This document shows positions 12,801-19,522 of a stretch of DNA of 21,760 nucleotides, piece by piece. The stretch is from positions 1 to 21,760 of the forward strand of contig CAXNAA020000388.1 in assembly GCA_964200075.2 (NCBI GenBank), read 5' to 3'. Both the position numbers and the translations under genes were made by a program. Numbering within the stretch: position 1 is the stretch's first letter; every line of letters begins with the position of its first letter. Source of the DNA: Sphacelaria rigidula (Eukaryota; Phaeophyceae; Sphacelariales). Under the pieces are notes generated by a model, which saw nothing but the letters and a program-made list of their open reading frames with translations, ran no database searches and was not told the origin of the DNA.

Positions 12801-14134
12801 TGAGTCGATACAGTTTGCGTGTGCGTACGCTATATCTTGCGCAACGATCCCGTGAGCACACCTCGCGCACGACTCCAGCATCAACGCCGTGCACATGTTT
12901 GTATCATCTTCTCAGCTGACGTGCAAAGCTGTTGCTCCCACGAATGAGCGCAGGAGAAGATGTTCACGACTATGAACACATATGAACGCGGCGCAATTAC
13001 CGTACGCTCATTCTGGATATCAGCGTTGTATCTGATGCGTTTTTCCACCGCATCTCATGTGTCCCAACATCCCCCACCCAGATGACAATATCTCGATGCA
13101 CACAGTAGCTGCAGAGACAAATCAAGTTGCTCTGTGTGGCTGAGACGCATATCTATCAGCCGTCCACGTTGTGGCTGCGCATACCCTTGCAGTAGACGAA
13201 AATTTTGACATGTAGTGAGGATAATCTTTTGCGATTCTCGTGCGATCCCGAAAACTGATTGGCGCGATTTTGATGGTAAACGATGGCTATTAACAACTAT
13301 TACCTGAATCTCGAGTTTCAGCTTGCTGCCATCCGTGCGGCGCGAGTTATCGTCGATCGCGTGTAGATCGGGGCATATTGGAAAATGACCTTTGGCTTGT
13401 ACAGATTTCGTCAACTTTTTTTCGGGTTATCCATCGATCGTTCGTGTGCTGTACTCGATGGGATTGAACCAAACTTCGACGGAGGGGTAGATCCGGATTG
13501 GTGCTACAGTTGTGCATCACTATAATCGCCATTATTTTGCCCTGTAAAATTATTTTACTTGACCAAGTCGTGTTTTCGGGGTGGTGATGAAAAACGTGAC
13601 ACTAAACCGGGCGAAACACTGGGATACAAAGAGTAACTCCAGTTCTCAGCAGAAGAGGGGTGGCAGTCAGTTGCTGCACCTTTGCTACTCCCGAACAATC
13701 TAGTTGAAACACACAGCAAATCTACAGCGGTAAAGGCACCCCAAGGGTACGATGTAGCACAGTAGCGTGCAGCAAATTAAGCCACCGCACAGGGCACAAT
13801 GCTTGCCTGCGAGCAGGACATGCTTCCACTATCCAACTGCAACCGTGTACATACCAGGGTCGCTCGCAGCGGCACTGTCTTCACCACTCGACTTTCCTCG
13901 CCCACCCTCAGTTTCAGCACGCCGCAGATCTTCATGTATGATTTGCAGCAGTGGCAATCCGAACGCCGCAGTCTTTCCACTGCCGGTCTCTGCAGCTACC
14001 ATCACGTCCCCGCCTCCAAGCATAAGCGGTATCGCCTCGTCCTGCACGTTGGTTGGGAGAATGTAGCCAAGGTCGCCAGTGACCGCACGGATTAGCTCGG
14101 GTCCTAGGCCCAATGCCTCAAACCCACCTGCCAT
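616..14134 (-). CDS. DDX1: DDX1-type ATP-dependent RNA helicase with SPRY insertion (5' part, spliced, leaves the window)
   Basis: Four minus-strand exons together match the DDX1 family and no other DEAD-box group: a SPRY domain is inserted between helicase motif I and motif Ia. Exon order is 14134-13855, 2713-2522, 1709-1602 and 846-616; all borders are GT/AG. Known role: DDX1 unwinds RNA-RNA and RNA-DNA hybrids and in animals is part of the RTCB tRNA-ligase complex and of mRNA 3'-end and break-repair factors. Seen here: Q motif and AETGSGKT (motif I) in exon 1, SPRY strands in the next exons, and EPARELAEQ (motif Ia) in the last. Motifs II (DEAD) to VI lie beyond position 1. The family also has a first SPRY segment between exon 1 and the exon at 2713, about 50-60 residues that I could not find. 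Either it sits unrecognised in the 11.1-kb gap, or it is missing. The gene is otherwise free of stops and frameshifts, so it looks functional. Confidence 0.88.
847..1601 (-). other. DDX1 intron, 755 bp
   Basis: This is the intron between the last SPRY exon pair, from GTGAGC at 1601 to the CACAG acceptor at 847. The flanking residues NAQ and ASFDF join cleanly, so no exon is missing here. It contains an A12 run near 1111 and nothing else recognisable. Confidence 0.8.
1602..1709 (-). CDS. DDX1: DDX1 SPRY-domain exon (distal strands)
   Basis: This exon has 108 nt, 36 codons, with phase 0 at both ends. The acceptor ends TATCCAG and the donor is CAG followed by GTGAGC. The product runs GEVSFTKNGRQLGVAYRLP, then FFPALVLKNAQ. 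It matches the family segment GHVKFSKNGKDLGLAFEIP and LFPACVLKNA. It joins the preceding exon directly (LDVDK then GEVSF), with no residues missing. Confidence 0.92.
1710..2521 (-). other. DDX1 intron, 812 bp, with a CAA/CAG microsatellite
   Basis: This intron runs from GTACGC at 2521 to the acceptor ending CCAG at 1710. The SPRY reading frame joins without loss across it. A CAA/CAG microsatellite lies at 1997-2028 on the plus strand (TTG/CTG in the transcript). Confidence 0.8.
1997..2028. repeat. Imperfect CAA/CAG trinucleotide microsatellite
   Basis: About ten trinucleotide units alternate CAA and CAG inside a DDX1 intron. Apparent poly-Gln, Thr or Leu open frames over it are not genes. 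Confidence 0.85.
2522..2713 (-). CDS. DDX1: DDX1 SPRY-domain exon (central strands)
   Basis: This exon has 192 nt, 64 codons, with phase 0 at both ends. The acceptor is a pyrimidine-rich tract ending CCGCAG; the donor is AAG followed by GTACGC. The product contains EGLCRFGWATQNAGLNLGTD, then YGFGGTGMKSH, then YGEAF, then DTVGCQLDVDK. These match the SPRY core of DDX1 nearly residue for residue (GLCRVGWS, LGTD, FGFGGTGKKSH, DTIGCYLDID). The DDX1 SPRY insert is thought to mediate protein contacts. The residues read upstream of the acceptor are intron read-through. Confidence 0.93.
2714..5460 (-). other. DDX1 long first-intron region, proximal part: no recognised gene
   Basis: No conserved exon was recognised on either strand. 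The stretch holds a GATAC-rich patch at 3018-3055, a G-rich block at 3871-3925, an A11 run near 5115 and T-runs near 5183. The first SPRY segment of DDX1 should lie somewhere between 2714 and 13854 and was not found. Open frames at 4405-4701 and 4802-5116 (plus) show no motif I know. Confidence 0.5.
3871..3925 (+). repeat. G-rich tract with G21 run
   Basis: Several G-runs (G8, G5, G4, G7) are followed by 21 consecutive G on the plus strand. The sequence can form G-quadruplexes; in the DDX1 transcript it reads as a C-rich tract. Run length may be inexact in the assembly. Confidence 0.85.
5465..5500. repeat. Alternating GT/GC tract, possible Z-DNA former
   Basis: This is a 36-bp perfect purine-pyrimidine alternation: (GT)n, then (GC)n, then (GT)n. 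It lies inside the DDX1 first-intron region. Confidence 0.9.
5501..7040. other. Intronic stretch with a weak coding-like relic at about 6361-6867 (plus)
   Basis: No conserved gene was recognised. One plus-strand frame across 6361-6867 is interrupted by only a few stops and reads smoothly around 6601-6865 (for example WQCMTGRAGIKDLEQNKKH near 6625). It could be a decayed mobile-element exon, but I recognise no family. Confidence 0.3.
7041..7260 (+). repeat. tRNA-like repeat, copy 1 (plus orientation)
   Basis: This is a roughly 220-bp repeat unit whose second copy lies inverted at 7420-7642. Shared blocks include TCCGAGA-GAGATGC, CTCGTCTCAC, TTGT-TACTTCTACAC, CTGTCAAG-TCTCCC and AGCACTGTC. They are followed by a tRNA-like module with TAGCTCAATA-ACAGAGCA. 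In known tRNA-derived SINEs the tRNA part is usually at the 5' end; here it is at the 3' end of the unit. Confidence 0.7.
7169..7241 (+). pseudogene. tRNA-Tyr(GTA)-like pseudogene in repeat copy 1
   Basis: It folds as a tRNA cloverleaf by eye. The D arm is GCTC/GAGC. The anticodon stem TTCTG/CAGAG closes a 7-nt loop CTGTAAG with GTA at 7202-7204, the Tyr anticodon. A T-arm-like GGGGG-CTCATGA-CTCTC follows. The acceptor stem pairs only about 5 of 7, and the T loop lacks the conserved TTCGA, so a working tRNA is unlikely. Eukaryotic tRNA-Tyr genes usually have an intron after the anticodon; this one has none. Confidence 0.5.
7261..7419. other. Spacer between the two inverted tRNA-like repeats
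   Basis: About 160 bp separate the two repeat arms. No gene or motif is visible. Confidence 0.6.
7420..7642 (-). repeat. tRNA-like repeat, copy 2 (minus orientation)
   Basis: This is an inverted copy of 7041-7260, roughly 75-80% identical by eye with small indels. It includes the same upstream body and the tRNA-like 3' module. The arms face each other with a 160-bp spacer. Confidence 0.7.
7447..7515 (-). pseudogene. tRNA-like pseudogene in repeat copy 2
   Basis: Read on the minus strand, the acceptor stem ACCGCTT pairs with TGGCGGT at 6 of 7 positions including one wobble. The D arm is GCTC/GAGC. A T-arm-like GGGGG-CTCATAA-CCCTT is present. The anticodon arm is decayed and its loop no longer carries a clear 7-nt anticodon loop. 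It lines up with copy 1, so the two share an ancestral tRNA-Tyr-like module. Confidence 0.45.
7756..7860 (+). pseudogene. Possible Copia-type reverse transcriptase scrap
   Basis: The short plus-strand segment HLIYVDEMLLATADNED resembles the YVDD catalytic box of Copia-family reverse transcriptases (usual form LLYVDDMLIA). The second catalytic Asp is Glu here. The usual DLG-containing continuation is not visible and the frame upstream closes at once. If correct this is a 35-codon dead fragment. The match is short and could be chance. Confidence 0.35.
8103..8408 (-). repeat. Large inverted repeat, left arm
   Basis: It pairs with 8428-8800 around a loop of about 20 nt (8409-8427). Shared blocks in minus reading are ATGAA-GCTCC, CACTAGCGATCGGTCATCCG, CCGAAGGGGACA, CCAGAGCCTG, GACAAGCCGCCTTGGGGAGT and CTGTCGTGT. 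In minus reading it encodes a helix-rich peptide (TMAEVRQTLNQLLDSRK, then GDKPPWG) that looks like a mobile-element coding remnant; the family is unknown. Confidence 0.8.
8428..8800 (+). repeat. Large inverted repeat, right arm
   Basis: This is the reverse-complement partner of the left arm. It carries about 60 extra bases (roughly 8655-8720) that are absent from the left arm, plus scattered substitutions. The paired peptide here reads NQLLDLRRPGEDKPPWG. With a 20-nt loop the transcript would form a hairpin of around 300 bp. Confidence 0.8.
8801..10799. other. Intronic repeat-rich stretch without a recognised gene
   Basis: A plus-strand frame at 9502-9882, broken by one stop at 9616-9618, overlaps a TACAGTA-rich patch; it includes LFEKIQLNGPKFEVYP and LLMDKIDRKNTFMNTVAH. 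It may be a decayed element exon; I recognise no family. Minus-strand open frames of about 170 codons (9905-10417 and 10569-11084) are within chance expectation for 22 kb read in six frames. A C14 run lies near 10210. Confidence 0.4.
10800..11167 (+). pseudogene. DUF6589-like transposon-derived fragment
   Basis: One plus-strand frame reads VPGQAIPTM, a stop, FKYLFMQLGSMKSFGQLES, another stop, then TFRFMYHLIRSSPREYQWL, RIYAGECLLLYHMVKSIMKR and YWGAGIEYVVEALGLDG. The end resembles the segment W-(x)n-GDWHLL-hM-K-(x)n-RYW-GAG-E seen in DUF6589-like proteins of eukaryotic mobile elements; the GDWH position here is GECL. A donor-like GTGAGG follows at 11169. Two in-frame stops (10837-10839 and 10918-10920) show decay. 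Family assignment is from memory of the pattern only. Confidence 0.4.
11168..13854. other. DDX1 first-intron region next to exon 1: no recognised gene
   Basis: I read both strands for the missing SPRY exon (expected pattern: DGL-CQ-R, W-G-RA, G, YYEV) and did not find it. A minus-strand open segment ending KLKLEIQ just before GTAATA (about 13288-13410) has a donor-like border but no SPRY similarity. Homopolymers include A12 near 12319 and G8 near 12376. Confidence 0.5.
13855..14134 (-). CDS. DDX1: DDX1 exon 1: start codon, Q motif and Walker A
   Basis: This exon has 280 nt, that is 93 codons plus one base (phase 1). It starts at the ATG whose product MAGGFEALGLGPEL aligns with the start of animal DDX1. 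Residues 27-36 (PTNVQDEAIP) carry the Q-motif glutamine that contacts adenine. Residues 48-55 (AETGSGKT) are the ATP-binding P-loop. The helix after it (FGLPLLQIIHEDL) is as in the family and leads into a Gly/Ser-rich linker where the SPRY domain is normally inserted. The donor is CCTG followed by GTATGT. The start is supported by homology; no in-frame Met further upstream is needed. Confidence 0.93.
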
Positions 14135-14390
14135 GGTCTATCTCTTTATTTATATCTGCCTTCCTGTCCTGCCCTCTAGATTTATGTCTCGAAGTTGCTC
14201 GCTCTATACTTGGTGGGTTGTTGATGTAACAAGCCGGGAGCGGAGCAATCCTTGGGGTCAAGATCCCTAGGGAATTGGGGGTACCCACCTTTAGGAGAAG
14301 GGGAGGGGGGGGGGGGGGGGGGGGGGGGGCCTTGATTCTGACAGTCCCGCGCCAAGCCTCAACAAGTACATCGACGGGGGTTCGTGCACT
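14135..14390. promoter_or_regulatory. Shared head-to-head promoter region of DDX1 and the DUS gene
   Basis: Only 256 bp separate the two divergent start codons, so both promoters and both 5' leaders must fit here, unless one transcript starts inside the other gene. The centre holds a G25 run on the plus strand. No convincing TATA box at a usable distance is seen. The promoter role is inferred from gene layout alone. Confidence 0.55.
14305..14329 (+). repeat. G25 homopolymer in the bidirectional promoter region
   Basis: Twenty-five uninterrupted G lie on the plus strand, preceded by further short G-runs. The tract is nucleosome-disfavouring and G-quadruplex-prone. It lies 61 bp upstream of the DUS start and 170 bp upstream of the DDX1 start. 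Confidence 0.9.
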
Positions 14391-14720
14391 ATGCGTACGG
14401 TGCTAGGCAGCAATAGCTCTAATGCCCACCCTACAGTGATGATGGCAATCGCGGTGATATTATCGTCCGCGTCGAGAGTTGAGGCATTCAGAGCAACAGC
14501 TGCCGCTAGCAGAGCTCATTGCGCTCGGCCGTTATCGGGAGCAGGGGTATCTGCGGCAGATGCAGCTGAGCGTTTAAATTGCTTGCCGCACGACAGCGAC
14601 ACAAGGATCCGAGAGGAGAGGGGTAGTGGAATCAATAGCACCAGTAGTCCCCGCGCGTTCTTCGAAAGAATAGGGAGCCCGAGGTATATCGCCGCGCCGA
14701 TGGTTGAGCAATCCGAAGCG
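14391..14720 (+). CDS. tRNA-dihydrouridine synthase, DUS1 type: first exon with leader peptide
   Basis: The last 25 codons read FFERIGSPRYIAAPMVEQSEA. They match the start of the DUS1-type catalytic barrel (family form APMVDQSELAWR), where the AP-M segment belongs to the FMN site. These enzymes reduce uridine to dihydrouridine at D-loop positions 16/17 of tRNA. The preceding 85 or so residues are not in yeast or animal DUS1. From Met17 (14439) the sequence MMAIAVILSSASRVEAFRAT resembles a signal peptide with Phe at +1 of the likely VEA cleavage site, followed by an Ala/Ser/Arg-rich stretch: the heterokont plastid-targeting pattern. The exon is 110 codons, phase 0, with donor GCG followed by GTGAGT. 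The next exon (expected FR-L-RR-G and YTPM) was not found in the remaining 7 kb, so it is either beyond the window or lost. Met1 versus Met17 is undecided. Confidence 0.8.
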
Positions 14721-15669
14721 GTGAGTTGTATGCTGCTATTTCAATAAACCAAACGCCAACCCGCATCCTGAGGGCTCACGTGCGGTCGCTAGATCCTGAT
14801 ATGCAATCGGTATGTATGCGACTGCAAAATCATCGCACATCCAGTACAATTAGCTCCGTACAACACAGCGCAGTAGAATTTGATGCCGTTGATGTGATGT
14901 CAAAGCAGACGTCAGTAGTGTCGGGCGCACGCCAGGTATGCAAAATGACAGCCGCATGCTTGGCTCCGAGCGAAAAACCCGAGTCCCTCATTATTACCCT
15001 GTAAATATGGGAAGGGAAGTACGGTCCTGAATGCCGTACTGTATGCGTTTGGTTCGTACCTCCGCAGGGTACCATGCTTCCGGCATCTACTTGCTTTGAG
15101 GAGTGTACTACAGTTATGGGGGTGAATGAAGGCCTTGCCGACCAAAAATCCGGTTCCCACAAGAAAAAAATGAATGCGGACGGATTTTGAAGACGTATTC
15201 AAGACGTCATCGACTGGTCGGGTCTGTGCCGAACCTGTGCCGAACCTGTGCCGAAAATGACACACGCTCCATCCCAAGTTACCCAGGTTTAGTATGCGAC
15301 AGAGTATTTTTTTTCATCGCAATTATCTCGAGACAGGAAGCACAGCAACCTCTGGAACTTCACAGCCCCCAGCACACACGCTGGACCTATACAGCAGCGC
15401 AAGCAGATTTGCTCCATTCGCCACAGGAGATCCAAAAAGTCCCAGAACGTTGCAGGAAACGCGTTTTTTAGAACATTTTGTGTTTGGTGCAGCGGTTTCT
15501 GGAGTGCTGGGCACGCGTACGGAAATCTGTGGCCACACTGGACAGTTCCGGTGTATGGGAAGCGCACGCATCAAACCGCAGTCAAATCCTCTACCTGGTT
15601 GCCGAGAAAATATAGTTGAAAAATCGGCAGTTGTGGGTTGAGGACCAGCAGCTTTTGCGGAGGTGTAAT
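14721..15669 (+). other. Downstream of DUS exon 1: intron, no recognised exon
   Basis: This begins with the GTGAGT donor of the DUS exon. No DUS barrel motif follows in any plus frame. It contains a three-unit 11-bp tandem repeat at 15224-15256 and otherwise nothing recognisable. Confidence 0.55.
15224..15256 (+). repeat. 11-bp tandem repeat, three units
   Basis: The unit CTGTGCCGAAC occurs three times head to tail, the last with A in place of the final C. Confidence 0.9.
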
Positions 15670-16449
15670 ATGGGAAATTCTCAGAAGCACGGTGTTTCGA
15701 AGGTTAAGAGAAAATTGAAATCCCGTGAAGCATGAGCGAAGTACAAGGAAAGAACCGGACAAGACTTGACCTGTGCCCTGGCGGCCGCGCGCAAGGTGAG
15801 CACGGCGCCTCAACGCGCAGAGAGGACCGAAAAAAAACTCGAGGCGGTCACCGGAGAACTGAACGCGACCACCGGAAAGCTCAAGGCGGCCAACGAAGAC
15901 GGCGACGCAAGCCGGGCTGCGTTTTCCTCAGCGGAGCTGTCCCTTACACTGGCCGAAAAAAAAAGCGCCGAGGATGCACAAGATTTAAAATTCGCGCAGG
16001 CGGTCGCGCGTGTTTCCCAAGCTGTATTGTTGGCAGAAAAGAAACAGGGGCACGTGTCAGATGCAGCGTGGTTGGCAGAAAAACGTGACAGACAGGCGGC
16101 GGAAGCGGCCTTGCTCGCAGAGAGACAGCGAAGGCACGCGGCAGAAGCGGCGATGTCAGCAGAGAGCGAGCGTCGTCGTCTGATGGAGGCGAAGGCCGCT
16201 GCGACTAGAAAGGAGTTGGTGTTGGCGTTGCAGAATAAGGTGGTTGTGCTCGAGAAGAAAAAGGCAGAAATTGTTGAGGGGATGGGCCTGAGAGCACCTC
16301 CACCGGGAAAATTGGACGTTTCGGATCACTCTCTTCACGGTCAGGTTTTACTGTAGCAGATGAAGATACGTTCGCTGGAGAGGAACATAAGGGTCGCACG
16401 AGAGTGGCCGAAGAGGCAGAGGGATGCCAAGAGGAATTATCAAAAACAG
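15670..16449 (+). pseudogene. Coiled-coil exon A of the broken hAT-like gene
   Basis: The frame is continuous through both stops with the same composition on each side (KSREA, stop, AKYKERTGQD; and GQVLL, stop, QMKIRSLERN), so they are damage rather than true ends. Heptad-like Ala/Leu spacing runs from about residue 50 to 220. Read alone from 15766, the segment would look like an intact 196-codon gene; that is misleading. Confidence 0.65.
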
Positions 16450-17309
16450 GTGAGCCATGAGAACTACCACAGGGACACGAGGGCAGTAGAAGAGGGAGTC
16501 GGCTAGTGCTTGTTTGTAGTGGCAGTATCTTTCTTATTACTGACTGTACCTGCTGGGTGTTGTGTTATCGTTCATCGTTCTTATACTGGACCTATATGTG
16601 TCATCACACACTGTTGCCGTTTACGCTGCACCAGGCGGACCGTTGCAAATCGAAGATCATGCGGGCACAGCGCTCTAGCGAAGAAGAAGAAGCTCATCAA
16701 CCTGTGCCGCTTCCGCCGCCCACCGGAGGGCATGCAACACGCTCTGAGGAGGAGGAGCGTCTGGTGCAAGAGATAGTTCTCCGCCAGCTAAAACCGAATG
16801 GGACATACGGTAAAAACTGCGCTCGAATGTGCCAAGATTTGATGCAAAAGGGAGTATCGTTGAAATCGGCTGGGCCCTTGGTACAAAGTGTCGTGCACCG
16901 CTGCGTCGGCGTCGACTGGAGAAGTTCGGCATCACTCTCGACAAGAATACCGTCAAGCTACTGGCCCTCGGCATTTCCGAGCTGGACGCCTCAGAGCTCC
17001 GGGCCGCTGTTGGCAGGGCCTCCTTTTTGGTGATCGCGGCAGATGAATCTTTGCGGAACGGAGACAAAAAGTATCCTATATTTGTGTCGTTCTGGCATGA
17101 CGAGAGCGATTCACCATAGTGGGATCTGTTTCGTGTGTGTAATATGAAGGACAAGACGGCTGAGACTCAGGCCAGCCTGTTGTACGACACCATCGTCGAA
17201 GACCTGAAGTACCCGCGCAACCAGATACTCTTCGTCCTCAGCGACAACACGGCATGCGTGTCAGCTGGAGTGTGGGGGGGTGGTGCTCTACTCCAACGGA
17301 AATTGCGGG
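15670..17309 (+). pseudogene. hAT-superfamily transposase, N-terminal half (dead, two exons)
   Basis: Exon A (15670-16449, 260 codons) starts MGNSQKHGVSKVKRK. It continues as a long Ala/Glu/Lys/Arg-rich coiled coil (AEKKQ, AALLAERQRRHAAEAAMSAE) and ends YQKQ at a CAG-GTGAGC donor. Exon B (16635-17309) follows after a 185-bp intron with matching phase 0. It holds CQDLMQKGVSL, then ASFLVIAADESLRNGDKKYP, then LFVLSDNTACVSAG, the DE-type and S/T-DNA blocks of hAT-like transposases. Breaks: TGA at 15733-15735 (Trp-like position), TAG at 16354-16356, a single-base-type frameshift at about 16870-16920 (codon phase moves from 0 to 2 modulo 3) and TAG at 17117-17119. The exon ends in phase 1 at CGGG followed by GTGAGG. 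The C-terminal half is not downstream but inverted at 21124-19523. No BED zinc finger is visible. Confidence 0.7.
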
Positions 17310-17468
17310 GTGAGGACACTACACAGAGAACGACCACGACAGGGAAAAGGAGAAAGAAAAAGACAGCAGCGTGTCAAGCGCGCAGAGATGCTTGAGAAAC
17401 ACAGCAACGGAGGAAATAAGCATGGCGGTCCGGAGTGGAAAAACGGAGGGGAGATAGAGCGTAACTCG

Positions 17469-17502
17469 GAGGGGGGCGGGGTGGGGGGAGGGGGGGGGGG
17501 GT
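17469..17502 (+). repeat. G-rich tract
   Basis: Runs of G6, G4, G6 and G10 are separated by one or two bases on the plus strand. The tract is G-quadruplex-prone and lies within the presumed transposase intron. Confidence 0.8.
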
Positions 17503-17837
17503 TAGGGCGCAGAGACGATTGCGTGGTGAAGGTTGGTGGTCTTCGTATATCGTGTGCTCTTCATGTTTGAATTTGATGTTGCCCCGTGCGTTTCGAACTT
17601 TGTCGCCGACGTGTTTTTTCTGTAGCATAATTGCCGTTTGCTCATGATTTCGGCGTCACCGCCTGCTGTACACGACGGACTTTGGTTGCATCATGCGCCG
17701 TCAAGTGATCCTGTGTTCAGTGCGGATGTGTTCAGAGAGCAAAATCGCCTTCCAGTAGGAAATATACTTTGTATCTTGATTTGAAGGAGGTGACTTGAGG
17801 AATGTAGGTCGGCTGTTTGATGTCAGAGTGTTGGGTC

Positions 17838-17868
17838 CAGCGATTGAGCTAAGCCGGTGACCCCAACT
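17838..17868 (-). repeat. Possible third trace of the tRNA-like module
   Basis: In minus reading, ACCGGCTTAGCTCAATCG resembles the 5' end of the tRNA-like module at 7515-7498 (ACCGCTTTAGCTCAATAG). It lies between complementary GTTGGG and CCCAAC ends. Similarity stops soon after the A-box-like part. It is short and may be chance. Confidence 0.3.
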
Positions 17869-19522
17869 TTTTTTGTCGTCGGTGAAGTGCCTTTCACGTT
17901 TGGGAGACAGCGATGATGTTCCCCGTCACTGACTGTGCATACTAATAACAAGATATGAACACTGCAACGGGCAAGTTTCGTTTTGAAGTGTGCGTTTTTT
18001 CAGTCCTGCCGTGTGCTCCTCATTTCTGCTATGCGCCTGTGCATGAGGGACAATTTGTTATCTTAACATGGCGTACAACAAACCGCACCATCTCCCGTAA
18101 TCAAAATCGTCTGTTTCGTGTCAACGCTGTCCAGCGCACAAGCCAAGGCGTCGCGCGCGGTCTTTTCTATGTTCGATGTCCTGCCTTGACCTCACCGAAG
18201 ATAGCCACGACTCGTAATGGCGTCTGTGCACCTACGAAAATTTGGAAAATGTCACATTTTCGAAGTTCACGAGGCTTTGTAACGAAGCGCATGCTTTTTG
18301 TTAGCGGCAACCGATTTGGGATAGTGGTTTGCCCCGTCACGCGCACGTGCTGGTTTCCTCAGCGCGGCTGTGCAAAACAGATTCGCATCACAACAGCGAG
18401 CATTCTGCACCTCTCGAATTGCAATGGGCGAGGTCACACATCAAAGTCGCCAAGCGCAGATCGTCGGTGTACTGCGATTCACTGATAACAGCGAAGCTGT
18501 CTACTACTGCTGCGACTGCCACTCCCGCCTGTGTATATTGAGAACAATACGTAAACACCGTGTTTTGTAATTTGCAGTTTCGATCGAACCGCAGCATTCG
18601 ATTAGTGATGGCATTTGTCTTAGTTGGGCGCCGGGACGTGCTGCGTCATTGTGTGCGCCTGTCCTGAAAGCGCAAATCCTCCTCTCAACACCGTGTACCC
18701 TCCGTTCCTCTACTTGAAACCCGCGACTCCAAGTATGAAATGCAGCTGTTTTGCGGCATATCGTTCGAGGACATAACTCAAGGTATGTACAGGCAGTGTT
18801 TCAAACGTTGGTGGACGCTGCTGTTGCTGTGGCTGTCACCGACCCGGTCGGCTGATGCTGTTATGTGACTGCCAGTATATAGTGACAAGCAAAAATGAGC
18901 GTTGTCATTTGCGATAGCATGCGCTTTGCAGCACTCGTTCTTTGTCAGTGTAGTGTTGAGCAGATGGGTGAGGGCCTTGATTACGCAGAGCTCATTTTTG
19001 TGCTACTTTACTGTCCGGCGTGACACAACGGGCGACGCGACGGTGCAACACTGATAGCTTCAAATGAGTAGTGTCTTGTGCCGCAGAGGTGGAGGGTGGA
19101 GTTTGCGGTCGACAGTTTTCTGTCACAAGTCGAGCACAAAAAAATCGATGCCACTTTTATTGAACTGACTGAGCGGTCACGGCTGTGAGGTTTGCCACGA
19201 CTGCCTGTAGATACTGAACACAATATATCCCAGAGCACCAAAAATTTTTTTTCGTCGCTGTGTAATAAACGGCCTGACAAACATACCCACCGAAAAGGGG
19301 GGGGATAAATCAACGACGGCGGCAACTCGACCCGACAGGAGCACTCGCGACACTCATGACAACAACACCTTCCATTGTATAATATAAACTCTTGCATAAT
19401 ATAACCTCCCGTGTCCCCCTTCCCCCAGATTACGTAACCACAATCTCACATGCTATTACATCTCCCCCCCAAGCCCGATGGCCTTTCAGCTACAACAACG
19501 ACGCACTTGGTTTCCTGAGATT

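Larger units (their letters stand above)
17310..19522. other. Stretch between the two inverted transposase halves: no gene recognised
   Basis: It starts as the intron after exon B, with a purine-rich part and a G-rich block at 17469-17502 (G10 run). Further right I see no conserved motif. A plus-strand open frame of 176 codons at 17955-18485 has no recognisable domain and lies within chance length. A hairpin with a T8-like run sits at 17838-17875. If the inversion model is right, part of this DNA was originally downstream of the transposase. Confidence 0.45.

Noticed and set aside
13288-13410. Minus-strand segment ending KLKLEIQ before GTAATA as a DDX1 exon
   Set aside because: The donor is acceptable, but the translation shows no SPRY similarity in any frame.
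13462-13482. tRNA B-box-like GGTTCAATCCC in minus reading
   Set aside because: The flanking bases do not form a T stem, and no D arm or anticodon arm precedes it.
14147-14154. TATAAATA in minus reading as a DDX1 TATA box
   Set aside because: Only about 12 bp lie between it and the start codon, so initiation 25-30 bp downstream would fall inside the coding sequence.
15766-16356. An apparently intact 196-codon coiled-coil gene
   Set aside because: The same frame and composition continue on both sides of its flanking stops, and good splice borders link it to the transposase exon, so it is part of a dead gene.
17955-18485. Plus-strand open frame of 176 codons
   Set aside because: No domain, no splice-compatible neighbours and a chance-range length; it lies between the inverted transposase halves.
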